Notes: generated by a model from the letters alone, not told the origin. A DNA stretch of 64,000 nt from Halomonas halophila (GCF_030406665.1 NZ_CP129121.1:1860001-1924000); one strand, 5' to 3'; numbered from the stretch's first letter, positions 1 through 7,990 are shown. Translations and numbers: made by a program.

Positions 1-637
1 GGGTCGGCGCGAACTGGTTCAGGAAGTCGATCATGTCCGGCAGCAGCACATCGACGCTGTCGCCGACGGTCAGCAGATGCGAGAAACCGATGTCGCGCCC
101 CGCGGCCCAGTCGATCATGGCATTGCCCAACATGCCCGACTGGCCGAGATAGGCGACCCGCCCCTTCTGGACCGGCTGACTGGCGTAGGAAGCGTTGAGC
201 CGCCGACCGGGAACGATCAGCCCCATGCAGCCCGGCCCCAGCACCCGGATACCGGATTCCCGCGCCGCCGCGAGCATGCGCGCCCGGATCGAGGCCTCAC
301 CGTCGCGCGCCTCGTCCAGGTTCGCCCCGCCGGACAGCACCAGGGCCGCCCGCACCCCGAATCGCCCGAGCTCGGCGATCACCCTCGGCACGCGAACGAT
401 CGGCGCACAGACCACGGCCAGGTCCGGCACCCGAGGCAGCTGGTGCACCCTGGCCACGGCGTCGACCCCGTGCACGCTGTCATAGCCCTTGGGGTTGACC
501 GCCCACAGCGTGCCCGGGAAACGCCCCTCGAGAAGATTGCGGATCACGATACCGCCCATGGAGTGCGGCTTTTCCGACGCCCCGATCACGGCGACGCTGC
601 GCGGCGAGAAGAAGTGGTGCAGGAAGCGTGTGCTCAT
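1..637 (-). CDS. Pat-like acyl-CoA synthetase (NDP-forming)/acetyltransferase, N-terminal part (partial)
   Basis: The gene runs off the left edge, so only the first 212 residues are visible, starting MSTRFLHHFFSPRSVAVIGA. The Rossmann-type CoA-binding domain is clear: SVAVIGAS near residues 14-21, LVLSGG in the middle and GRVAYLGQSG near residue 180. This is the N-terminal layout of ADP-forming acetate-CoA ligases and of bifunctional Pat/YfiQ lysine acetyltransferases, which add a C-terminal GNAT domain. Which of the two it is cannot be decided without the missing part. It is divergent from a histone-deacetylase-family gene 108 bp away, which would pair a protein acetylase with a deacetylase if it is Pat. 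The ATG at 635-637 is chosen because the family starts just before this domain. Confidence 0.8.
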   Translation of the reverse strand, partial: MSTRFLHHFFSPRSVAVIGASEKPHSMGGIVIRNLLEGRFPGTLWAVNPKGYDSVHGVDAVARVHQLPRVPDLAVVCAPIVRVPRVIAELGRFGVRAALVLSGGANLDEARDGEASIRARMLAAARESGIRVLGPGCMGLIVPGRRLNASYASQPVQKGRVAYLGQSGMLGNAMIDWAAGRDIGFSHLLTVGDSVDVLLPDMIDFLNQFAPT

Positions 638-745
638 CCGGGGCTCCGTGGCGAATCGGCTCAGCCTCCTGTGTACGACTTATGGCCACTGTCACGCAAG
701 GCCCCATCACGCTTAGGGTAACCTTGTCGCACCTGGAGCCCCTGC

Positions 746-1678
746 ATGATCACGGCCTATCTGACCCACCCCGAGTGCCATCGCCACCACATGGGGCCGG
801 AACATCCCGAGAGCCCGAAACGCCTCGACGCCATTCACGCGCGACTGATGCGCGCCGGACTTCTTCAGCAGACCATGCAGGGCGACGCCCCCGCCGCCAG
901 CGACGAACAGCTCACGCGGGTCCACCCCGCCAGCCATCTGAAGAGCCTCGAGGCCTGCGTCCCCGAGCACGGGCTGATCCTGATCGATGACGACACCCTG
1001 ATGAACCCCCACAGCCTGCAGGCCGCGCGTCACGCGGCGGGCGCCGTGGTGCGCGGGGTCGACCGCGTCTTTCGCCACCAGGCCCACAACGTCTTCTGCG
1101 CGGTGCGGCCCCCGGGGCATCACGCCGAACGCGACCAGGCCATGGGGTTCTGCTTCTTCAACAACGTGGCGGTCGGCGCGGCCCACGCTCGCGCCCGATA
1201 CGGCGCGAAACGGGTGGCGATCCTCGACTTCGACGTCCACCAGTGCAACGGCACCATCGACATCTTCCGCGACGACCCCGAGGTGCTGATCTGCACCAGC
1301 TTCCAGTCGCCCTTCTATCCCTGGCGCCACCTCGAGACCGAGGCGTCGAACGTCGTCCATACGCCGCTGCCCGCCGGCACCGACGGTGCTGCCTTCCGCC
1401 GAGCCATCGAGCGGGACTGGCTACCCGCCCTGAACGACTTCGCCCCGGAGCTCGTGCTGCTCTCGGCCGGGTTCGACGCCCACCGTCAGGACCCGCTGGC
1501 CGATCTCTGCCTGGAGGACGAGGACTACTACTGGATCACCCGGCTGGCGATGGACATCGCCGAACGCCATGCCGAGCATCGTCTGGTCTCGGTGCTCGAG
1601 GGCGGCTACGACCTCGATATCCTGGGCCGCGGCGTCGAAGCCCATCTCAAGGCGCTGATGGGCCAGCCCTCCGACTGA
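746..1678 (+). CDS. Histone deacetylase family protein (acetoin utilisation/HDAH-like)
   Basis: A 310-residue zinc amidohydrolase of the arginase/deacetylase fold, expected to remove acetyl or related acyl groups from lysines or polyamines in the cytoplasm. Family landmarks are in order: HPE near residue 8, RPPGHH at 121-126 (general-base histidines), DFDVH at 161-165 (zinc ligands Asp163 and His165), SAGFDAH around Asp244 (third zinc ligand) and EGGYD with Tyr288 as transition-state tyrosine. The loop after DFDVH reads QCNGT where HGNGT or QGNGT is usual. Length is normal for bacterial members. The substrate cannot be read from sequence; the divergent Pat-like neighbour suggests reversible protein acetylation. 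Confidence 0.9.
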   Translation: MITAYLTHPECHRHHMGPEHPESPKRLDAIHARLMRAGLLQQTMQGDAPAASDEQLTRVHPASHLKSLEACVPEHGLILIDDDTLMNPHSLQAARHAAGAVVRGVDRVFRHQAHNVFCAVRPPGHHAERDQAMGFCFFNNVAVGAAHARARYGAKRVAILDFDVHQCNGTIDIFRDDPEVLICTSFQSPFYPWRHLETEASNVVHTPLPAGTDGAAFRRAIERDWLPALNDFAPELVLLSAGFDAHRQDPLADLCLEDEDYYWITRLAMDIAERHAEHRLVSVLEGGYDLDILGRGVEAHLKALMGQPSD

Positions 1679-1790
1679 ACACGGCGAGTTTCCCGCCCCC
1701 GGGAAACGGACCACCCGGGCAACCGACGACCCACGACATGTCGCAGCCCACCTGCCACGGGTCGCACCCGAGTCCGCAGGCCATCGGCGA

Positions 1791-1819
1791 TATGATAGTC
1801 TGGAGGAAACCACGTTTCC
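1791..1819 (+). promoter_or_regulatory. Candidate promoter and operator of the XRE-cupin regulator
   Basis: A -10-like TATGAT (1791-1796) is followed by a 15-bp palindrome, GGAAAC-CAC-GTTTCC (1805-1819), which ends 14 bp before the ATG of the regulator. Its position over the likely transcription start is typical of an autorepression site. No good -35 box is visible. The regulatory role is inferred. Confidence 0.45.
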
Positions 1820-1833
1820 GATAGTGAACCCGC

Positions 1834-2466
1834 ATGCCCGCCAACAACGATCAAGACGCCGCCCTGCGCATCGCCTCCGGGCGCAAGGCCTTCGTCGAGC
1901 CGCTGCGGCTCGGCGAGCGCCTCAAGGAGATCCGCCTGGCCAACCAGTGGACCCTCGGCGACGTCAGCGAGCGTACCGGCCTGGCCCGCTCCACCCTGTC
2001 CAAGATCGAGAACGACCAGATCTCGCCGACCTTCACCGCGGTACAGAAGCTGATCAGCGGCTTGGACATCGACCTGCCGCAGCTGCTGTCACAACCGCGC
2101 CCCCAGGCCCGCACCATGGGCCGACGCGACCTGACGCGCCGTGGCGACGGCCAGCAGCACCCGACGCCGACCTACGAGCACGAGCTGCTCAGCTGCGAGA
2201 TGGCACAGAAGCGCATGATCCCGTTCAAGACCATCGTCCGGGCCCGCAGCTTCGACGAGTTCTGTCAGTGGGTGCGCCACGACGGCGAGGAATTCCTGAT
2301 GGTGCTCGAGGGCGAGATCCAGCTCTACTCCGAGTTCTACGAACCGCTGCACCTGGTCAAGGGCGACAGCATCTACTTCGACAGCGACATGGGCCACGCC
2401 CTGGTCTCGGTGAGCGAGGAAGACGCCACGGTGCTCTCCGTGTGCACGCCCCGCGAATCCCAGTAG
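1834..2466 (+). CDS. XRE-family transcriptional regulator with C-terminal cupin domain
   Basis: A 210-residue protein with a lambda-repressor-type helix-turn-helix at about residues 26-80 (LKEIRLANQWTLGDVSERTG followed by LARSTLSKIEN) and a small beta-barrel cupin at about 115-205 (EEFLMVLEGEIQLYSEF, then LVKGDSIYFDSDMGHAL). This two-domain layout is that of SutR/PuuR-type regulators, where the cupin binds a small effector. A perfect palindrome directly upstream suggests autoregulation. It stands between the deacetylase gene and the moaB-moeA operon on the same strand, separated by about 110 bp from the latter. Its effector and targets are unknown. Confidence 0.88.
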   Translation: MPANNDQDAALRIASGRKAFVEPLRLGERLKEIRLANQWTLGDVSERTGLARSTLSKIENDQISPTFTAVQKLISGLDIDLPQLLSQPRPQARTMGRRDLTRRGDGQQHPTPTYEHELLSCEMAQKRMIPFKTIVRARSFDEFCQWVRHDGEEFLMVLEGEIQLYSEFYEPLHLVKGDSIYFDSDMGHALVSVSEEDATVLSVCTPRESQ

Positions 2467-2576
2467 CCCGCCCGGCTTCCTCTCCGCCACGCACGCCAGC
2501 ACGCGCGCTAAGCCCGGCCGACTTTTGATAAGCTGGACGCCATCCCATGGACCGGAACGACAATGGAGCCCGCCCC

Positions 2577-2918
2577 ATGCAACACCTGGACGACAGCACC
2601 CGCACCGAGCTCGAAGCCGCCGCCTTCCGTCGGCTGCTGAGCCACCTGGACGAGCACAAGGACGTCCAGAACATCGACCTGATGATCCTCGCCGACTTCT
2701 GCCGCAACTGCCTCTCCAAGTGGCTGGTAGCCGCCGCCGAGGAACGCGGCGAAACGCTGGACTACGAGGTCGCCCGCGAATACGTCTATGGCATGCCCTA
2801 CAGCGAGTGGAAGTCGCTGTATCAACCCAAGGCCACGCCGGAGCAGCTGGCCGCCTTCGAGGCCCGCCAGGCAGAGAAAGCGGAGAAGCAGGACGGCCAG
2901 TCGGACGGTCAATCATGA
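2577..2918 (+). CDS. DUF1244 family small protein
   Basis: A roughly 113-residue acidic helical protein containing the DUF1244 signature: an N-terminal RTELEAAAFRRLLSHL stretch, DVQNIDLM, the conserved FCRNCLSKW segment with two cysteines, and YGMPYSEWK. Function is unknown in the family. An upstream in-frame ATG at 2547 exists, but the ATG at 2577 has a GGAG motif eight bases before it and gives the usual family length, so it is preferred. The 3' end overlaps moaB by four bases (ATGA), so the two are translationally coupled. The low-complexity tail rich in Lys, Glu, Gln and Asp is probably disordered. Confidence 0.85.
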   Translation: MQHLDDSTRTELEAAAFRRLLSHLDEHKDVQNIDLMILADFCRNCLSKWLVAAAEERGETLDYEVAREYVYGMPYSEWKSLYQPKATPEQLAAFEARQAEKAEKQDGQSDGQS

Positions 2919-3436
2919 GCGAGGCCATGATCCCGCTGTCGGTGGCGGTGCTGACGATCTCGGACACCCGCACCGAGGACACCGATCGCAGCGGCCAGGC
3001 GCTGGTCGAGCGGCTCACCGCCGCCGGCCACCGGCTGGCCGACAAGCGCATCGTGCCCGACGACGTCTATCGCATCCGCGCCGTGGTCGCCGACTGGATC
3101 GCCGATACCGAGGTACAGGTGGTGCTGACTACCGGTGGCACCGGCTTCACCGGCCGGGATTCCACCCCCGAAGCGGTCTCGGCGCTGCTGGACAAGCGCA
3201 TCGAAGGCTTCGGCGAGCTGTTCCGCCAGCTGTCCTGGCAGGAGATCGGCAGCTCCACGGTGCAGAGCCGCTGCCTGGGCGGTCTGGCCAACGCCACGGT
3301 GGTGTTCTGCCTGCCCGGCTCCACCGGCGCCTGCCTCACCGGCTGGGACGGTATCCTCGCCGAACAGCTCGACAGCCGGCACAGGCCATGCAATTTCGCC
3401 AACCTGGTGATACCCGAGAGGGGCCAGCATGGCTGA
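2915..3436 (+). CDS. moaB: Molybdenum cofactor biosynthesis protein MoaB
   Basis: A 173-residue MogA/MoaB-family protein. The molybdopterin-binding fold is recognised from VAVLTISDTRTEDTDRSG at the start, LTTGGTGFTGRDSTPEA in the middle and the LPGSTGACLTGWDGIL segment near the C-terminus. Members bind molybdopterin and prepare it for adenylation before metal insertion. It is coupled to DUF1244 by a four-base overlap upstream and overlaps moeA by eight bases downstream, so the cluster is one operon serving molybdenum-cofactor synthesis. Confidence 0.95.
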   Translation: MSEAMIPLSVAVLTISDTRTEDTDRSGQALVERLTAAGHRLADKRIVPDDVYRIRAVVADWIADTEVQVVLTTGGTGFTGRDSTPEAVSALLDKRIEGFGELFRQLSWQEIGSSTVQSRCLGGLANATVVFCLPGSTGACLTGWDGILAEQLDSRHRPCNFANLVIPERGQHG

Positions 3437-4640
3437 TCTCCAGCCCGTCGAGACGGCACTGTCGGCGCTGCTGGAAGGCGTCGCTCCGCTTGAGGCCGAA
3501 CGCGCGGCGATCGATGCGGCCTCGGGGCGTGTGCTGGCCGAGGCGGTCAACGCCCGGCTCGACGTGCCGCCCTTCGACAACAGCGCCATGGACGGCTATG
3601 CCCTGCATCATGCCGATGCCGGGCGCTGGCTGCCGGTCCGTCAGCGCATCGCCGCCGGCCACACGGCCGAAGCGCTGGAACGCGGTCACTGCGCGCGCAT
3701 CTTCACCGGCGGCGAGATCCCGCCCGGGGCCGACTGCGTGGTGATGCAGGAGAAGGTCGAGGTGGAGGGCGAGCGAGCCCGGATGCCCAAGGACGTGCCG
3801 GAAGGCGACAACCTGCGCCGCCGAGGCCGCGACGTGGCGGCCGGCAGCGTACTGCTCGATGCCGGCAGCCGGCTCGATGCCGCCGCGCTCGGGCACCTGG
3901 CCGGCCAGGGCATCACCGAGGTGATGGTGCGACGCCGCCCGAGGATTGCCCTGCTCTCCACCGGCGACGAGATCGTCGACCCCGGCCAGCCGCTGGGGCC
4001 GGGACAGATCTACAACTCCAACCGGCCGATGCTGACGACGCTGCTCCAGCGCTTCGGCGCCGACGTGGTCATGACCGCCGCGGTGCCGGACGATGCGCCG
4101 AGCACGCGACACCTGCTCGGCGAAGCGGCCGAGGTCGCCGACGTGGTGATCACTACCGGCGGGGTCAGCGTGGGGGAAGAGGATCACGTCCGCGGTGCGG
4201 TCGAGGCCCTGGGGCGGCTCGACCTGTGGCGGCTGGCGTTGCGTCCCGGCAAGCCGCTGGCGCTGGGCCGGCTGCCCGGCTCGGGTGCCAGCGGTGAGAC
4301 GCGCTTCGTCGGCCTGCCGGGCAACCCGGTCTCGGGCTATGTGGGCGCCTGGCTGTTCCTGCGCCCGCTGATGGGCGCGCTGCTGGGCTGTCCCGCCATG
4401 GGCTCGCTGCCGGCGCTGAGCGCCCGCGCCGCCTTCGCCACTCGCACCGGGCCTCGCCAGCACTACATGCGCGTGACGCTGGACTTCGGCGCCGACGGCA
4501 TCGAGGCTCATGCGTTCGCGGATCAGAACTCCGGGGTGCTCTCGTCCTGCGTCGGCGCCGACGCCCTGGCGGTGATCCCGCCCGAGGCGTCAGTGGCGCC
4601 CGGCGATGCGGTCCGCTGCCTGTGGCTGCGTGCCGACTGA
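3429..4640 (+). CDS. moeA: Molybdopterin molybdenumtransferase MoeA
   Basis: A full-length 403-residue MoeA, which inserts molybdate into adenylated molybdopterin in the last step of cofactor formation. Visible markers are PPFDNSAMDGYAL near residue 48, FTGGEIPPGADCVVMQE near 95, the central LLSTGDEIV plus ITTGGVSVGEEDHV molybdopterin-binding core, and LRPGKPLALG followed by GLPGNPVS. The start overlaps the end of moaB. The last 51 bases overlap the convergent acpH gene, so the two 3' ends interlock. Confidence 0.95.
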   Translation: MADLQPVETALSALLEGVAPLEAERAAIDAASGRVLAEAVNARLDVPPFDNSAMDGYALHHADAGRWLPVRQRIAAGHTAEALERGHCARIFTGGEIPPGADCVVMQEKVEVEGERARMPKDVPEGDNLRRRGRDVAAGSVLLDAGSRLDAAALGHLAGQGITEVMVRRRPRIALLSTGDEIVDPGQPLGPGQIYNSNRPMLTTLLQRFGADVVMTAAVPDDAPSTRHLLGEAAEVADVVITTGGVSVGEEDHVRGAVEALGRLDLWRLALRPGKPLALGRLPGSGASGETRFVGLPGNPVSGYVGAWLFLRPLMGALLGCPAMGSLPALSARAAFATRTGPRQHYMRVTLDFGADGIEAHAFADQNSGVLSSCVGADALAVIPPEASVAPGDAVRCLWLRAD

Positions 4641-5219
4641 GTCCGCAACGCCCGGCTCGACCGACACCTCGAGATGGGCTTCCAGGTCCGGCCACAGTCG
4701 GGTGAAGGCCTCGTCCAGCGCCAGATAGTCGCGTTCGAGCCACGGCAGCAGTGCGGCGAGACGGTTGGGGCCCGAGAGCCGGCGCCCCAGCCCCGCCACG
4801 GCGCGACAGGTGAAGCCGAAATCGGCATAGCCTCGCAGCCAGTCCTGGCGCACCAGGGCCGGCATCATGGTCGCCAGTCGCGCCGGTGCCGGCCGCGTTT
4901 CCAGCAGCCGATAGCAGCGCGACACCAGCCAGTCGCGTTCGACCACGGTCAAGCGGCGCGCCAGGCAATGATCCCACATCAGATCCAGGGCGATGCCGGC
5001 CACGCGACGTCCGTCGCGCGGTGCCCGTGCCTTGACCTCGAGCAGCACCGGATGGCGATCGATGTAGGCATCGACTCGCCGATGATGGCGGATGCCCGCC
5101 GCCACGCCGGATCCCCAGGCGTCGAGATCGACGCCCTTGACCCCGTCGGCGATCAGGTTGCCGTAGAGGAAGTCGTCGTTGCCGCCGCGGGCGAGCCAGC
5201 CGTGGGCCAGAAAGTTCAT
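4590..5219 (-). CDS. acpH: Acyl carrier protein phosphodiesterase (ACP hydrolase)
   Basis: A 209-residue protein beginning MNFLAHGWLA, the hallmark start of AcpH, which removes the 4'-phosphopantetheine arm from holo-ACP in the cytoplasm. The internal DFLYGNLIADGVKG and RHHRRVDAYIDRHP stretches carry the Asp and His residues expected for a metal-dependent HD-like phosphodiesterase. It follows tusE by 10 bp on the same strand and is probably the last gene of the tus operon. Its 3' end overlaps that of moeA by 51 bp in tail-to-tail orientation. The C-terminal 15 or so residues look unconserved and may exist only because the stop lies inside moeA. Confidence 0.85.
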   Translation of the reverse strand: MNFLAHGWLARGGNDDFLYGNLIADGVKGVDLDAWGSGVAAGIRHHRRVDAYIDRHPVLLEVKARAPRDGRRVAGIALDLMWDHCLARRLTVVERDWLVSRCYRLLETRPAPARLATMMPALVRQDWLRGYADFGFTCRAVAGLGRRLSGPNRLAALLPWLERDYLALDEAFTRLWPDLEAHLEVSVEPGVADSVGTQPQAADRIAGRH

Positions 5220-5229
5220 GGCGAGGCCT

Positions 5230-5583
5230 TCACAGGCAGTTGCTCGGCTTGGGCAGACCAGCCAGTCGCGCCGCCCGCTTGGCGGGGCTGTCGGGAAACA
5301 GCCGCATCAGGTGCATCGAACGCCCCTTGTCGGGGCCCAGCTCGCGCCCCACCGCCTTGACCAGCGGGCGCATCGCCGGGGCCATCTCGTATTTCACGTA
5401 GAACGCGCGCAGCACCTCGAGCACCTCCCAGTGCTCGGCGCCCAGCTCGATGCCTTCTTCCTCGGCCAACGCCTCGGCCACCGCCGGCGACCACTGATCG
5501 AGATCGACCAGATAGCCCTCCGGGTCGAGGCCGATCTCGGTCTCGGAGACGGTGAGATAACGGGTGATTTCGGTGCTTGCCAT
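5230..5583 (-). CDS. tusE: TusE/DsrC family sulfurtransferase
   Basis: A 117-residue DsrC/TusE protein, the last carrier of the Tus relay that hands persulfide sulfur to MnmA for 2-thiouridine at tRNA wobble position 34. Family features are the central WSPAVAEALAEEEGIEL segment, the RAFYVKYEMAPAMRPLVK helix region and the flexible C-terminal arm PKPSNCL with the penultimate cysteine that carries sulfur. The ATG at 5581-5583 gives the normal family length. It lies 2 bp after tusB in the tusDCBE-acpH operon. The single C-terminal cysteine favours a TusE role over DsrC of dissimilatory sulfur oxidation. Confidence 0.92.
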   Translation of the reverse strand: MASTEITRYLTVSETEIGLDPEGYLVDLDQWSPAVAEALAEEEGIELGAEHWEVLEVLRAFYVKYEMAPAMRPLVKAVGRELGPDKGRSMHLMRLFPDSPAKRAARLAGLPKPSNCL

Positions 5584-5585
5584 GC

Positions 5586-5876
5586 TCAGTACCAGCTCAG
5601 GGTGTGTTCGGCTTCCTCGGTCAGCTGAACGAAGCCATCGACGTCGACCACCTGCACCGAGCCGTCGCAGCGACCCAGCAGCCCGCGCGCCTCGAGGTCC
5701 TCGCGCAGCGCATAGAGTCGCCCGGCAATCGCCTCGAAGTGACGCACCAGCTGCGGCAGCCCGCCCTGCACGCCGTCCTCGATCAGCAGCAGGCGATCCT
5801 CGGGTCCCATGGCGGCCAGCGCCTGTTCGTGAACGCGATGACTGGCCGGCGAACGGTTCAGGATATGGAGTTTCAT
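5586..5876 (-). CDS. tusB: Sulfurtransferase complex subunit TusB (DsrH)
   Basis: A 96-residue DsrH/TusB protein starting MKLHILNRSP, with LLLIEDGV near residue 30, as in the smallest subunit of the TusBCD heterohexamer. The subunit has a structural role and helps pass sulfur from TusA to TusE. The segment that can carry a cysteine in some relatives has Cys69 in LLGRCDGS. It sits between tusC (21 bp) and tusE (2 bp) in the expected order. Confidence 0.9.
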   Translation of the reverse strand: MKLHILNRSPASHRVHEQALAAMGPEDRLLLIEDGVQGGLPQLVRHFEAIAGRLYALREDLEARGLLGRCDGSVQVVDVDGFVQLTEEAEHTLSWY

Positions 5877-5897
5877 GGTTTCGGCTCCCGGGCCAGG

Positions 5898-6278
5898 CTA
5901 GAAGGTGAGCACACGCGGGTGATTCTGGACCGCCTCGGCGATCGCTCCGGCCTCGAGGGCGCGGGGAGCGAGCATCAGCTCGTCGGCCGTCAGGCCGAAC
6001 CGCGTCAGCGCTTCGGCCTCGACCCACAGCGTCTCGATATCATACATCTCCAGCATCTCGAGCGTGGGCGCGGTGCCCTTCTGGCCCAGCGCTCCCGACG
6101 CCTGACCCTCGACCAAGGCCGTGACGCCCTCGCCCATGAACAGAAGCGAGACGTCGGTGCCGAAGGCCGCGGCCACCAGGGCGACATCCAGGCCCTCGCG
6201 CAGCCAGCTGCTGCCGTGAGGCGCATGGCGCAGGATCACCAGCAGATCGCCGGCAAGCGGTTCGTGTTGGTCACTCAT
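5898..6278 (-). CDS. tusC: Sulfurtransferase complex subunit TusC (DsrF)
   Basis: A 126-residue DsrE/F-fold protein. ILRHAPHGSSWLREGLDVAL near the start and VSLLFMGEGV in the core match TusC, a structural subunit of the TusBCD complex. No cysteine is present, consistent with a non-catalytic subunit. It lies 13 bp downstream of tusD and 21 bp upstream of tusB. The GSSWLREGLD segment has a less typical N-terminal extension of about 10 residues before it. Confidence 0.9.
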   Translation of the reverse strand: MSDQHEPLAGDLLVILRHAPHGSSWLREGLDVALVAAAFGTDVSLLFMGEGVTALVEGQASGALGQKGTAPTLEMLEMYDIETLWVEAEALTRFGLTADELMLAPRALEAGAIAEAVQNHPRVLTF

Positions 6279-6291
6279 GTCACACTCTCCC

Positions 6292-6684
6292 TCAGGCCCC
6301 GAAGGTCACCAGACGGTCGCAGCGCTGGCTCAGGTCGACCAGCTGGCCGACGCCGGTCAGCTCGAAGGGCGCCTCGACGCTGTGCCCCGTCTTGCCGTGG
6401 CGGGCCGCCTCGCGCTCGTCCATCAGCCCACGCCGCAGCGCCGCGGCGATGCACACCTGCATCGCCACGCCGTGCGCCTCGTGCAGTTCCACCCAGCCGT
6501 CGGTCAGATGCGGTTCGTCCTGGGGCGGCGCCGACAGCCGCGCGGCGTTGTAGACCCCGTCGTGGTAGAAGAACACCGCCTCCAGGCGGTGTCCTCGCGC
6601 CAGCAGCGCCCGGGCGAATCGCAGCGCCGAGTGGCTGGCCTGATCGCTGTAGGGGGACCCCATCAGCAGGATCGCGTAGCGCAT
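6292..6684 (-). CDS. tusD: Sulfurtransferase complex subunit TusD (DsrE)
   Basis: A 130-residue DsrE/TusD protein starting MRYAILLMGSPYSDQASHSA. It is the catalytic subunit of TusBCD: the active cysteine is in the VCIAAALRRGL segment near residue 77, and AVFFYHDGVYNA is the conserved core strand. It is the first gene of tusDCBE-acpH. A strong hairpin terminator ends the upstream yccA-type transcript only 20 bp before this start, so the operon's own promoter is either within that short gap or further upstream in the yccA gene. Confidence 0.92.
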   Translation of the reverse strand: MRYAILLMGSPYSDQASHSALRFARALLARGHRLEAVFFYHDGVYNAARLSAPPQDEPHLTDGWVELHEAHGVAMQVCIAAALRRGLMDEREAARHGKTGHSVEAPFELTGVGQLVDLSQRCDRLVTFGA

Positions 6685-6704
6685 ATCATCCTCTCAGAAA
6701 CAGG

Positions 6705-6728
6705 CTGGCCCCGCCGAAGCGGGGCCAG
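6705..6728 (-). terminator. Rho-independent terminator of the BI-1/YccA gene
   Basis: A perfect 10-bp stem (CTGGCCCCGC paired with GCGGGGCCAG) closes a four-base loop that reads TTCG on the minus strand, a very stable tetraloop. A modest T-containing tract (CCTGTTTC) follows on the minus strand. It lies 26 bp after the stop of the membrane-protein gene and just before tusD. Confidence 0.8.
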
Positions 6729-6754
6729 CAATTCTCGCATCGCCGTGGCTGGCG

Positions 6755-7423
6755 TCAATCCTGGCTCATGATGCCGAGCAGGGACAGCAGGCTGACGAAG
6801 AGATTGTAGATCGACACGTACAGGGTGATCGTGGCGAGGATGTAGTTGGTCTCGCCGGCCCGGTGCACGATCTCGCTGGTCTGATAGAGGATGGCCGCGG
6901 AGGCGAACAGCACGAAGCCGGCGGACACCATCAGCGACAGCGCCGGAATCTGGAAGATCAGCCCGGCGACCATGGCCAGCACCAGCACGATGGCACCCGC
7001 CATCAGGAAGTTGGCCAGGAAGCTGAAGTCCTTGCGGGTCACCAGCGCCACGGCGGAGAGGCCGAAGAAGGTCAGGCCGGTCAAGCCCAGCGCGGTCATG
7101 ATCAGCTGGGCGCCGTTGGGCAGCGTCAGATAGTCGCTGAGGATCGGCCCCAGGGTGAAGCCCATGAAACCGGTGAAGGCGAAGGTCGCCAGCAGGCCCA
7201 TGGCGGAGTTGGCGGTCTTGTGGACCAGGAACATCAGCCCGTAGGCGCCGATGAAGAAGACGAAGATGTTCATCTGCTGAACGCCGAGCGCCATGGCGGC
7301 ACCGGCCGTGACGGCGGAGAACAGCAGGGTCATCGCCAGCAGGCCATAGGTGTTGCGCAGGACCTTGTTGGCACTGACGGCACTCGTCTGTTGCGTCGTC
7401 ATTTGCGTGTCTTGGTAAGCCAT
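6755..7423 (-). CDS. Bax inhibitor-1/YccA family membrane protein
   Basis: A 222-residue polytopic inner-membrane protein with about seven hydrophobic segments (for example LLAMTLLFSAVTAGAAMALG, FIGAYGLMFLVHK and GAIVLVLAMVAGLIFQIPAL) and the BI-1 pattern YLTLPNGAQLIMTALGLTG. E. coli relatives are YccA, which modulates FtsH, and YbhL. Start chosen at MAYQDTQMTT: a GGAG motif lies about 12 bases upstream, whereas the longer in-frame start adds an unconserved 15-residue leader. A TTCG-loop terminator follows the stop. Exact physiological role is unknown. Confidence 0.9.
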   Translation of the reverse strand: MAYQDTQMTTQQTSAVSANKVLRNTYGLLAMTLLFSAVTAGAAMALGVQQMNIFVFFIGAYGLMFLVHKTANSAMGLLATFAFTGFMGFTLGPILSDYLTLPNGAQLIMTALGLTGLTFFGLSAVALVTRKDFSFLANFLMAGAIVLVLAMVAGLIFQIPALSLMVSAGFVLFASAAILYQTSEIVHRAGETNYILATITLYVSIYNLFVSLLSLLGIMSQD

Positions 7424-7576
7424 CGATCCAAAGCTCCGTGTGGTTGATCTTGGCAATAGATACCTCACAGGATGCCGCCTGGACGGTGGGGACGCAAGTT
7501 TCGACCCGACACGCGTGTCCCCCTGCGGCGTTATGAGCGAGGCGCGACGACCCGCCGGTAACGAGCCCGAGGCAGG

Positions 7577-7762
7577 CTAGCGGCGTCTACGGCAACACTC
7601 ATCGCAGGCGGAGGCGCGTGAAGCGCGCCGCCTGAGCGCCCTCACGGGGCAGCGGAGAAGCCGGCCGATCGCGCGATACACCCTCGCGAACGCCGCAGCG
7701 CGCGCTGCAGCATTGCGGCGCTCGATCTCTCGCATCTTCGGATCTGGATGGTGAAAGGCCAT
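7577..7762 (-). CDS. Small arginine-rich hypothetical protein (tentative)
   Basis: A possible 61-residue protein starting MAFHHPDPKMREIERRNAAA and ending in a cluster with three cysteines (CDECC) and a run of arginines. An AGGAG motif lies about 12 bases before the ATG. The stretch between residues 10 and 40 could form a basic helix and vaguely recalls small DUF1127-like proteins, but I do not recognise a family. The alternative is that the whole 7424-7950 interval between the BI-1 gene and the old tRNA terminator is non-coding. Confidence 0.35.
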   Translation of the reverse strand: MAFHHPDPKMREIERRNAAARAAAFARVYRAIGRLLRCPVRALRRRASRASACDECCRRRR

Positions 7763-7950
7763 GGGCGTCGCTTCTCCTGATCCTCGAAGGCTAGCACGGC
7801 GACAGCAGCGGCGAGTCGGGCGACCCACCACCGGCATCTTTGAGGAAGGCAGGGCATGAGGCAGATAACGTGACCGGGAGCGGGCAAACGCCATGCTCAC
7901 AATCCTGTGACAGTGAAACACCGGCCTAGCGTATGGAGGGGCTGCACAAA

Positions 7951-7976
7951 CGAAAAAAGCGCCCGTAGGCGCTTAA
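7951..7976 (-). terminator. Original downstream terminator of tRNA-Ser (now separated from it)
   Basis: On the minus strand a 7-bp stem (AAGCGCC paired with GGCGCTT, four-base loop) is followed by six T residues. It lies just outside the left att repeat and points away from the island, in the orientation expected for the tRNA-Ser gene before the island separated them. A second terminator of the same orientation sits next to the tRNA inside the island. Confidence 0.75.
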
Positions 7977-7990
7977 TTCTTAAGAATAAG

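Noticed and set aside
2467..2576. Molybdenum-cofactor riboswitch before the DUF1244-moaB-moeA operon
   Set aside because: The gap is short and I could not draw the multi-stem structure of that RNA class.
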